16,865 nucleotides of DNA from Fibrobacteraceae bacterium. GTDB taxonomy: Bacteria; Fibrobacterota; Fibrobacteria; Fibrobacterales; Fibrobacteraceae. The stretch is from positions 18,961 through 35,825 of the forward strand of contig JABUUT010000012.1 of the NCBI GenBank assembly GCA_021443045.1, given 5' to 3'. A program made the translations under genes and the position numbers. Positions 1-5,535 of this stretch are shown in pieces. The notes below the pieces were generated by a model. That model searched no databases, was not told where the DNA came from, and saw nothing but the letters and a program-made list of their open reading frames with translations. Every line of letters begins with the position of its first letter. Position 1 is the stretch's first letter.

Positions 1-86
1 CTCATCACTCAAAGAGAGCGTAGCGAACGACCTCATGCCTCAAAGCGACACCGTCGCGACCGCACCACATCTTTCGTCTATTTATT
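1..86. other. Non-coding intergenic stretch with a dispersed-element look
   Basis: No credible reading frame covers this stretch. It has a low-complexity, patchwork look and contains one short perfect inverted repeat, GCGAC-acc-GTCGC at 45-57. It runs directly into the heptamer array at 87-142. I read it as part of a dispersed intergenic element cut by the window edge. That is inference from style only; no second copy of this exact segment is present in the window. Confidence 0.4.
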
Positions 87-142
87 ACCAACCACCGATA
101 ACTGACAACTGATGACTAGCCTCTAACCACCAGTCACTAGAT
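87..142 (+). repeat. Degenerate heptamer tandem array (8 units)
   Basis: The stretch divides cleanly into 7-nt units: accaacc, accgata, actgaca, actgatg, actagcc, tctaacc, accagtc, actagat. Most units begin AC and follow a loose ACYRRYM pattern, and the phase is held across all eight. A related array in the opposite orientation lies at 16776-16817, and the two share a 16-base identical run (accgataactgacaac). This resembles the short tandemly repeated repetitive (STRR-type) heptamers known from intergenic DNA of some bacteria. Function is unknown. Confidence 0.75.
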
Positions 143-162
143 TATGCTAATCAGTTTTTTAT

Positions 163-170
163 TATATTAG
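163..170 (+). promoter_or_regulatory. Putative -7 element of the 176-409 gene
   Basis: TATATTAG differs at one base from TA-N2-TTTG, the -7 element of Bacteroidetes primary promoters. It ends only 5 nt before the ATG at 176, so transcription would start at or within a few bases of the start codon. No Shine-Dalgarno sequence lies in between. No clear -33 TTG was seen. Confidence 0.45.
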
Positions 171-175
171 CGCCC

Positions 176-409
176 ATGACAAAATTAGATGAAATTTTAA
201 CGGAACATGAATTGAATAACCACCAGTTGGTGGAGGTGGACAGCGAACATTTGAACCATAAAATGGTGCAAAAAGCACGGCTTGGAACTAGGCCTCTTTC
301 AAAGCACAGCCAGGTTCTTATTGTAAATGCCCTGAACACCCTCCTAAAGCCGGAGGTTCCCTTTAAGCGGGAATCTGTTTTTGGAGAGACTGCCCCTATG
401 GAGGGGTAG
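176..409 (+). CDS. Small HTH-like hypothetical protein
   Basis: The 77-residue protein has no recognised name. The segment from about residue 3 to 59 reads like a compact all-helical domain. It opens with a leucine-bearing helix (LDEILTEHEL), continues through HLNHKMVQKAR and a LGTRPLS turn, and ends in a helix (QVLIVNALNTLL). The basic helix, Gly-x-(K/R)-PLS turn and IxxALN helix are reminiscent of lambda-repressor/XRE-type helix-turn-helix proteins, so DNA binding is a reasonable inference but not shown. The start has no Shine-Dalgarno sequence; a TATATTAG box sits 5 nt upstream, suggesting near-leaderless translation. The final codons, encoding TAPMEG and stop, lie inside a terminator hairpin. 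The gene stands alone upstream of thyA with 50 nt between. Confidence 0.65.
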   Translation: MTKLDEILTEHELNNHQLVEVDSEHLNHKMVQKARLGTRPLSKHSQVLIVNALNTLLKPEVPFKRESVFGETAPMEG

Positions 410-414
410 TTTTT
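389..414 (+). terminator. Rho-independent terminator overlapping a stop codon
   Basis: ACTGCCCCT pairs with AGGGGTAGT (9 bp including one G-T pair) around a 4-nt loop (atgg) and is followed by TTTTT. The TAG stop of the 77-aa gene (407-409) lies inside the right arm, so the hairpin encodes the last residues of that protein. It should separate this gene from thyA. Confidence 0.8.
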
Positions 415-447
415 ACATTCTCTTTTCCTTTTTTTTAAAATCCATTA

Positions 448-459
448 TATATTAAAGTT
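448..459 (+). promoter_or_regulatory. Putative -7 element of thyA, near-leaderless
   Basis: TATATT (448-453) lies in an AT-rich tract between the terminator at 389-414 and the thyA ATG at 460, with only 6 nt between box and ATG. No Shine-Dalgarno sequence is present. The position fits transcription starting at or beside the start codon. The match to TA-N2-TTTG is partial (TATATTAA). Confidence 0.4.
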
Positions 460-1272
460 ATGCAACAATATCTAGAACTTTTGCAAGACATTTTAGACAA
501 CGGTGTAGACCGTTCCGACCGTACCGGCACTGGCACACGCAGCGTGTTTGGCCGTCAAAAGCGCTTTGATCTAAGTCAGGGGTTTCCTTGTCTTACTACA
601 AAGAAACTTCACCTTCGTTCCATTATTCATGAACTGCTTTGGTTTTTGATGGGTGACACCAACATTAAGTATCTTCGCGACAACAAGGTTACCATTTGGG
701 ACGAATGGGCTGACGAAAATGGAGACTTGGGACCGGTGTACGGCCACCAGTGGCGAAGCTGGCCAATGCCCGATGGCGGTCACATTGACCAGATTATGAA
801 TTTGGTGGATAGCTTGAAGAACAACCCCGATTCTAGGCGCCACTTAGTTTGTGCGTGGAATGTGGCTGAAGTGGATAAAATGGCTTTGCCTCCATGCCAC
901 TGCTTGTTCCAATTTTATGTGGGTGGTGTAGGGGCTTCGGGCAAACGCAAACTCAGCTGCCAGTTGTACCAGCGCAGTGCCGATACTTTTTTGGGTGTTC
1001 CCTTTAACATTGCGTCTTATTCGCTGCTCACCATGATGCTTGCCCAGGTTTGTGGTTATGAACCCGGTGAATTTGTACATACTTTTGGTGACCTTCATTT
1101 GTACAGCAACCATTTTGATCAAGCTCGGGAACAGCTTTCTAGAACCCCCAGAAAGTTGCCTACCATGAAGATGAACCCCGATGTAAAAGACTTGTTCCAG
1201 TTTAAGTTTGAAGACTTTGAGTTGGTGGATTACGACCCTTATCCAACTATAAAGGCTCCTATTGCGGTTTAA
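460..1272 (+). CDS. thyA: Thymidylate synthase
   Basis: ThyA methylates dUMP to dTMP using 5,10-methylenetetrahydrofolate and releases dihydrofolate. The 270-aa protein aligns over its full length with the classical cytosolic family (E. coli 264 aa). The catalytic cysteine is C146 in LPPCHC, the phosphate-binding arginines are RR at 126-127, the QRSAD motif is at 171-175, FNIASY at 182-187, and HLYSNH near 213-218. The extra length is a short insertion, GGVGASGKR, at about 155-163 between QFYV and KLSCQLYQRS. The start at 460 places the conserved MQQYLELLQDILDNG opening correctly, though it has no Shine-Dalgarno sequence. folA follows almost immediately, a common pairing because FolA recycles the dihydrofolate product. 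All key residues are intact. Confidence 0.97.
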   Translation: MQQYLELLQDILDNGVDRSDRTGTGTRSVFGRQKRFDLSQGFPCLTTKKLHLRSIIHELLWFLMGDTNIKYLRDNKVTIWDEWADENGDLGPVYGHQWRSWPMPDGGHIDQIMNLVDSLKNNPDSRRHLVCAWNVAEVDKMALPPCHCLFQFYVGGVGASGKRKLSCQLYQRSADTFLGVPFNIASYSLLTMMLAQVCGYEPGEFVHTFGDLHLYSNHFDQAREQLSRTPRKLPTMKMNPDVKDLFQFKFEDFELVDYDPYPTIKAPIAV

Positions 1273-1288
1273 AATGGATGGTGTGCCT

Positions 1289-1777
1289 ATGTTGATTTCT
1301 GCAATTGTTGCTGTTTCTGAGAATAACGTAATTGGCCGCGAAGGTCACTTGCCGTGGCATTTGTCTAATGACCTTAAAAGATTTAAGGCTATTACCACAG
1401 GGCACGCCATTATTTTGGGACGCAAAAATTACGATGACATAGGAAGGCCTTTGCCTAATAGAACAAACTATGTTCTTTCGAAGCAAAAAAGTTTTGATGC
1501 TCCTGGGTGCATTGTTTGTGCATCGCTTGGTGCTGCGCTAGACGCAGCACGGGCCGCCGGCGAAACGGAATGCTTTATAATCGGCGGTGCCACTGTATAC
1601 AGTGAAGCGATGCCCCTGGTTGGAAAAATATATCTCACACGTGTATTAGCTTCTGTAGAGGGAGACGTGTTCTTTCCGGATATGGGCAAATGCTGGAACA
1701 AGGTGTCGGAAGAGTTTATTCCTGCCGATGAAAAAAATGATTTTCCCACAGCGTTTCAAGTGTGGGAAAGGGTGTAA
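1289..1777 (+). CDS. folA: Dihydrofolate reductase
   Basis: FolA reduces dihydrofolate to tetrahydrofolate with NADPH, closing the cycle that ThyA opens. The 162-aa product (from 1289) has the normal length for bacterial DHFR. It shows VAVSENNVIG, the LPWHLSNDL substrate segment with W23 and catalytic D28, ILGRKNYDDIGRPLPNR, the nucleotide-binding FIIGGATVY (97-104) and YLTRV with T117. An Asn replaces the usual Thr after GRK/H in the NADPH-contact segment (GRKNY, usually GR.T), a small deviation. I chose the ATG at 1289 because it gives the family's usual MLISAIVA opening; an ATG at 1274 would add five residues and abut the thyA stop. The last 62 bp overlap, tail to tail, a minus-strand gene. 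Confidence 0.95.
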   Translation: MLISAIVAVSENNVIGREGHLPWHLSNDLKRFKAITTGHAIILGRKNYDDIGRPLPNRTNYVLSKQKSFDAPGCIVCASLGAALDAARAAGETECFIIGGATVYSEAMPLVGKIYLTRVLASVEGDVFFPDMGKCWNKVSEEFIPADEKNDFPTAFQVWERV

Positions 1778-2147
1778 ACTCTCCATTTAACCACAAGTCC
1801 ACCGCACCGTTTTTATCAATTTTAAAACGCCCCGTGACAGTGGATTTGTTCGTTTCTCGGTAGTCAATATCAGTAATGGAAACATCCATTCTCTGCTCGT
1901 CATCTTTTCCTATGTAGTATAAATTTTGTGATTTTACAGATTTCACTGTTCGACCGAGCAAGTCTCTTGATATGACTTTCTTATGAGTACTCGTGCTTTT
2001 CTCTAAATTATCGTTTAAAAATTTTTGAATAGCTGAGTCAACAATGTTTCGAGGCTGAAGTGGAGGCAATTCTTTTATTTTTTCTTGCGCAAAAGAAGTG
2101 GCCATGCACACGGCAAGTAGATATATAGCTATTAGTTTATAATTTAT
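1716..2147 (-). CDS. Small Sec-exported hypothetical protein, apparent ATA start
   Basis: The reading frame encodes about 143 residues of unknown function. Conventional starts in frame are only GTG at 2111 or ATG at 2105, which would leave a truncated MCMATSFAQ end. Upstream of them the frame stays open and encodes a full Sec signal peptide (xNYKLIAIYLLAVCMATSFA, then QEK), preceded by AGGAG at 2152-2156. The codon after that SD is ATA (2145-2147), with 4 nt between. I therefore place the start there, accepting that ATA initiation is rare; a mutated ATG or a sequence error would look the same. The mature part, about 120 residues, has a Lys/Asp/Thr-rich look with segments such as VISRDLLGRTVKSVKSQNLY. 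Its last 20 codons run antisense over the folA 3' end. Possible pseudogene if the start is truly lost. Confidence 0.6.
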   Translation of the reverse strand: MNYKLIAIYLLAVCMATSFAQEKIKELPPLQPRNIVDSAIQKFLNDNLEKSTSTHKKVISRDLLGRTVKSVKSQNLYYIGKDDEQRMDVSITDIDYRETNKSTVTGRFKIDKNGAVDLWLNGEFTPFPTLETLWENHFFHRQE

Positions 2148-2164
2148 ATTTCTCCTACATTTTA

Positions 2165-2179
2165 CCCCGAAATAACGGG
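2165..2179 (-). other. Short hairpin in the leader of the minus-strand exported protein
   Basis: CCCG-aaataa-CGGG (2166-2179 within the listed span) forms a 4-bp stem just upstream of the AGGAG ribosome binding site of the 1716-2147 gene. It is too short to be confident of any role. Confidence 0.2.
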
Positions 2180-2264
2180 ATGTAGCAAAAACATAATATT
2201 TTTTTTCAAGAAAGCTGTTTCATAATCAAAAAAAGTGTCGCTATTACTTTTTAAAGTAAAACTA

Positions 2265-2293
2265 TTGACTTTTATGTTGCAAAATCATATTTT
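2265..2293 (+). promoter_or_regulatory. Promoter of the Ser-rich lipoprotein gene
   Basis: TTGACT (2265-2270) and TATTTT (2288-2293) are separated by exactly 17 nt. The pair fits a sigma70-like -35/-10 promoter, and equally the FCB-group arrangement of a -33 TTG and a -7 TA-N2-TTT. It would give a leader of about 85 nt before the ATG at 2385. The surrounding 2190-2340 stretch is very AT-rich and separates two divergently oriented genes. Confidence 0.6.
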
Positions 2294-2384
2294 AATAACG
2301 ATAAGAGAAGTTTTTCTATATGAATGCTATTGCAGATAGATGAATCTACAGTTGTTCCTTTATCTAGACTTTTGGGGAAATGTG

Positions 2385-3248
2385 ATGCTAGAAAAAATAT
2401 TTTTTTGTTTGGCTATGGGAATGTTCAGCCTTTTGGCCGCCTGTTCTGAAAATTCAGAAAACATCAGCTGTGGTACCATTGATCCGAATAACAATGCTGT
2501 TGCAGAAGTTAAAGATAATACCACTAGTAGTTCTTCCAACGAAATTTCATCCATCAGTTCCTCTATTTGTATCCAGGAAAGTTCGTCTTCCATAGAGTCT
2601 AGTTCTTCTCAGGGCGTTTCGCCATCTTCTTCCGACGCTTCTAGTGATTCCATTGTTAGCGATTTCAGCGGAATAGACCCTCTTGAAGGTTTCTTTATCA
2701 ATAGCGGCACAAACAACTGTGTGGATTGTTCTACAAATCCAACAACTTCATCTTCTTATACATCATACAATTTCAAAACAACACGGGAACAATTCTATTC
2801 CGGCAACCAAACTTACATTTCCATTTACCCTGAAGAAAACGGTTTGCAAAGTACTGGAGCGGATATGGATGGTTTTTATCAGTCAACTCGTAGGTTGGCT
2901 ACATCTACTCTGCAGAACAAACAGTATGTTGTTTGGCTATGGAGTAACACCTACTTTAATGGAGAAAATTGCAACAGAGATTTAGAAACTTTTAACAAAC
3001 TTTGCAGCAATGCTAGTGGCGAATACAAGGCATATAGAGATAATTGTGAAACGCAAAAACTGGAATTGTCCTGCGTCTATCCAAACGTTCTTACAACAGA
3101 AAACGATAGGGAAACTTTAAATGCTATAGCTGAGGAAGAAAAAGATTTCTTCAACCTTTACTGGAATAATCAGCGTGTTGTAGAAGAAACTTGCTATACC
3201 GTAATCAACGGAAGTGGTGTTGAAACAAACTGTGTAGCGACAAACTAG
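2385..3248 (+). CDS. Ser-rich-linker lipoprotein, Cys-rich C-terminal domain
   Basis: The 287-aa product (from 2385) begins with a lipoprotein signal: MLEKIFFCLAMG, a hydrophobic core and the lipobox LLAAC with acylated C20. I chose 2385 rather than the ATG at 2340 because it places a charged start directly before the hydrophobic core, and a GGGG precedes it by 8 nt. Residues 46-89 are a spacer in which 24 of 44 residues are Ser, the linker style common in Fibrobacter surface lipoproteins. The C-terminal domain (about 95-287) carries eight cysteines in four close pairs (NCVDC; NC...LC; NC...SC; TC...NC), suggesting disulfides in an exported fold. It is rich in Tyr, Asn and Thr. I recognise no family; a surface-exposed binding or adhesion role is only a guess from architecture. 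It has its own promoter and is flanked by non-coding DNA on both sides. Confidence 0.85.
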   Translation: MLEKIFFCLAMGMFSLLAACSENSENISCGTIDPNNNAVAEVKDNTTSSSSNEISSISSSICIQESSSSIESSSSQGVSPSSSDASSDSIVSDFSGIDPLEGFFINSGTNNCVDCSTNPTTSSSYTSYNFKTTREQFYSGNQTYISIYPEENGLQSTGADMDGFYQSTRRLATSTLQNKQYVVWLWSNTYFNGENCNRDLETFNKLCSNASGEYKAYRDNCETQKLELSCVYPNVLTTENDRETLNAIAEEEKDFFNLYWNNQRVVEETCYTVINGSGVETNCVATN

Positions 3249-3263
3249 AAGGGGTGCCCCTTC
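3248..3263 (+). terminator. Possible weak terminator hairpin after the lipoprotein gene
   Basis: GAAGGGG-tg-CCCCTTC begins at the last base of the stop codon of the upstream gene. It is a perfect palindrome able to form a 6-bp stem with a 4-nt loop, but no T-run follows (gaggctaccc). It could be a weak or factor-assisted terminator, or an mRNA-stabilising hairpin. Confidence 0.4.
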
Positions 3264-3324
3264 GAGGCTACCCTTTAATTCCAACTTGGAATATGATTCT
3301 GCGCTAGGCTTTTACCCCCACCAT

Positions 3325-3332
3325 TATTTTTG
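3325..3332 (+). promoter_or_regulatory. -7 promoter element of the MgtC/DUF4010 gene
   Basis: TATTTTTG is an exact match to TA-N2-TTTG. It lies 28 nt before the ATG at 3361, giving a leader of roughly 24 nt that contains GAGGG at 3350-3354 as ribosome binding site. Confidence 0.5.
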
Positions 3333-3360
3333 TGTACTTTATATGGAATGAGGGTGCCTT

Positions 3361-4659
3361 ATGTTGGAATTTAGCGTATTCTATAGATTGTTGGCTGCCA
3401 TTGGCGTTGGCTTTATTATTGGCCTTCAGCGGGAGCATACCTATTTTGACAAGTCCGACAGGCACCCTGCGGGCGTGCGCACCTTTACCCTGGTGGGGCT
3501 AGGTGGTGCCATGGGCGCCTTTCTCTGTGACTTAATGGGGAGCATGGCGCCTTTTGTGTCGGGTTTTGTGGTCATTGGGCTTTTGTTAATGGCTTCCCAC
3601 ATTTCTTTTGGGCTTATTTGTGGGAACATTTCAAAAAATGAAGGCACCGCTCCGGAAACAGCTGGCATTACTACCAGCGTGGCTCTTGTTATTATTTATT
3701 TGCTGGGAGCTCTATGCTGGTACAATCGGTTGCTGGAAGCTTGCATTATTATGGTGGTGATGCTCTGGGTACTTACGGCTAAAGAGCAACTTCATGGTTT
3801 TGCCAAGCGACTTTCGCGTGAAGATATTTTGGCCACGGTAAAATTTGCGGTGATTTCGGCTTTGATTTTGCCTTTTTTGCCGAACCAGTCTTTTGGCCCT
3901 GCGGGGTTGGAAGTTTTAAACCCTCACACTATTTGGCTTTTTGTGGTGTTTATCAGTGGCATTGGTTTTGTGGGTTATGTGCTTATTAAACTGGTGGGGC
4001 CAGGCAAGGGCATTTGGCTTACGGGGCTTTTGGGAGGTCTTGCCAGCAGTACTGCCTTAACATTGAATTTAACTTCACGGAGCCGCGAAAATGAAAGTTA
4101 CGCCTCCGACTTTACTATGGGTATTGTACTCAGCTGGTCGGTGATGTATGTTCGTTTGTACCTTATTTGCATTGTTCTTTCCATGGATTTGGCAAAGCCT
4201 CTTTCTGTTCCCTTGCTGTTGCCTGTGGTGCCCACCCTTGCCTATGCCCTGTTCCTTAAATTTAGGGCTGGCAGAAGGTCTCAGGAACATTGTGAAACTT
4301 TTAGCAACCCCTTTCATTTGTTGCCCGCCATTAAGTTTGGTGTGATTTTTACTTGCGTGATGTTTGTATCAAATGCGGCTAGGGTTTACCTTGGGTCTAA
4401 AGCCCTTTTGACTTGCAGCTTTATGGGGGGCGCTGCCGAAATGGATGCCGTGGCCTTTTCGGTAATAGACATGTTTTTAAAGTCGGGGCTTGGGGTTAGG
4501 GAACTGGTTCTTGCACTGTTGTTTGCCAGCCTTGCCAACACCATTACCAAAGGGGCTCTGGTGGTGTTTTTAGGTGCCAAGTCTATGCGTAGGCCCATTG
4601 TTCCAGCGGTGGTGCTGATTTGCTCTGTTACTGTTGCTTTAATCTTTTTTTATCAGTAA
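3361..4659 (+). CDS. MgtC/SapB-family membrane protein with DUF4010 domain
   Basis: A 432-aa integral inner-membrane protein. The N-terminal third (about 1-150) has the MgtC/SapB pattern: an early helix running into GFIIGLQRE, then HPAGVRTFTLVGLGGAMGAF, where the basic motif followed by RTFTLVGLGGA is typical. The remainder (about 155-432) matches the DUF4010 layout, including PNQSFGP, the Gly-rich GLLGGLASSTALTLNL, and FMGGAAEMDAVAFSV followed by LANTITKGA. Roughly a dozen hydrophobic segments are visible. MgtC relatives are linked to growth under low magnesium and to other envelope stress, but the DUF4010 branch has no settled transport function, so no substrate is proposed. The start has a GAGGG about 7 nt upstream. 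thiD begins 51 nt after the stop and may be co-transcribed. Confidence 0.88.
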   Translation: MLEFSVFYRLLAAIGVGFIIGLQREHTYFDKSDRHPAGVRTFTLVGLGGAMGAFLCDLMGSMAPFVSGFVVIGLLLMASHISFGLICGNISKNEGTAPETAGITTSVALVIIYLLGALCWYNRLLEACIIMVVMLWVLTAKEQLHGFAKRLSREDILATVKFAVISALILPFLPNQSFGPAGLEVLNPHTIWLFVVFISGIGFVGYVLIKLVGPGKGIWLTGLLGGLASSTALTLNLTSRSRENESYASDFTMGIVLSWSVMYVRLYLICIVLSMDLAKPLSVPLLLPVVPTLAYALFLKFRAGRRSQEHCETFSNPFHLLPAIKFGVIFTCVMFVSNAARVYLGSKALLTCSFMGGAAEMDAVAFSVIDMFLKSGLGVRELVLALLFASLANTITKGALVVFLGAKSMRRPIVPAVVLICSVTVALIFFYQ

Positions 4660-4710
4660 AAATTTTATATATACAGAGTGTACTCCAGTGGAAATTTTTT
4701 TGAGGTTTTT

Positions 4711-5463
4711 ATGAGCGAACCATTTGTTAGAGCTTTGACGGTGGCGGGTTTTGACGGAAGCGCCGGGGCTGGTGTTTTGGCCGATGTTAAGACCATGGCC
4801 TATTTTGGTGTTTATGGCGAAGCGGTTTGCACGGCTTTAACGGAACAGAATGAAGATGAGTTTGTAGCTCCGGGTTGGGTTATTTGGGAACGCATAGAAG
4901 CTCAGCTTGAGACCCTTTTTAAAAAGCATTGCTTTAAGTTTGTAAAAATTGGGCTGGTGGAAAAGGCTAAAATTTTAAAGCGGATTGTGGAATTTATCCG
5001 AAAAAAATCTCCTGACGCCTACATTGTTTGGGACCCTATTGCAAGTGCCAGTGCAGGGTTTCATTTTTTGCGGGATGCGGAACAGGATTCCTTTATGGAG
5101 GTAATGAGAAAGATTGATTTGGTTACCCCCAATCAGGATGAGTTTGCGTTTTTGGGCCTTGGTCTTTCGGCCTCGCGAGGAGAAATAGAACTGGGGAAGG
5201 ATTTTGCAATACTTTTAAAAGGTGGGCACTCCAAAGACCGGGATGCGGTGGATACTTTGTGGGCCAATGGCTTGCAGCATAAGTTTAGTGCGCCTCGTTT
5301 GGTTGGAAACGGTAAGCATGGTACTGGATGCAGACTTTCTTCGGCCATTCTTGCCAATTTGGCCTTAGGCCACGATTTAGTTTCTTCTTGCCAAATGGCT
5401 AAGGAATATATGAACAAGTATTTAGCCAGTGGCGATGAAGGCCGCCTTGGGGAAGTTTTTTAA
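4711..5463 (+). CDS. thiD: Hydroxymethylpyrimidine/phosphomethylpyrimidine kinase, divergent
   Basis: ThiD phosphorylates HMP to HMP-P and then HMP-PP for thiamine synthesis. The 250-aa product belongs to the ribokinase-like fold. It shows LTVAGFDGSAGAGVLADVKT (9-28), TALTEQN (41-47) with Q46 at the pyrimidine-contact position, VWDPI (106-110), DLVTPNQDE (136-144), LLKGGH (168-173) and the anion-hole/catalytic GTGCRLSSAI (204-213) with C207. The N-terminal motif is unusual: GFDGSAGAG replaces the normal G.DpSGGAG, losing the Pro and the Gly-Gly. Overall it is more divergent than usual, so a role on another vitamin-like substrate (for example a pyridoxal-type kinase) is possible. The ATG at 4711 is preferred over one at 4678 because GAGG at 4702-4705 precedes it and the family opening follows at once. 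No other thiamine gene is nearby. Confidence 0.87.
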   Translation: MSEPFVRALTVAGFDGSAGAGVLADVKTMAYFGVYGEAVCTALTEQNEDEFVAPGWVIWERIEAQLETLFKKHCFKFVKIGLVEKAKILKRIVEFIRKKSPDAYIVWDPIASASAGFHFLRDAEQDSFMEVMRKIDLVTPNQDEFAFLGLGLSASRGEIELGKDFAILLKGGHSKDRDAVDTLWANGLQHKFSAPRLVGNGKHGTGCRLSSAILANLALGHDLVSSCQMAKEYMNKYLASGDEGRLGEVF

Positions 5464-5471
5464 ACCCATAA

Positions 5472-5505
5472 AAAAGAGCAATCCATTTTTTTGGATTGCT
5501 CTTTT
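5472..5505. terminator. Bidirectional terminator between thiD and typA
   Basis: A perfect 14-bp stem (aaaagagcaatcca with tggattgctctttt) closes a 6-T loop. The T-rich 3' arm reads as a terminator for thiD on the plus strand, and the A-run on the other side becomes a T-run for typA on the minus strand. Both genes end toward it, 8 nt after the thiD stop and 30 nt after the typA stop. Confidence 0.93.
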
Positions 5506-5535
5506 AATTTTGGGGCTTACCGATTATCCCTTATG

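Noticed and set aside
1..60. Possible CRISPR or att site in the left edge
   Set aside because: No repeat-spacer periodicity and no tRNA or integrase nearby; only the 7-nt periodic array further right is regular.
2340..2384. Upstream ATG of the Ser-rich lipoprotein at 2340
   Set aside because: It would place 15 residues before the lipoprotein signal; the ATG at 2385 gives a proper signal peptide and has a G-rich stretch upstream.
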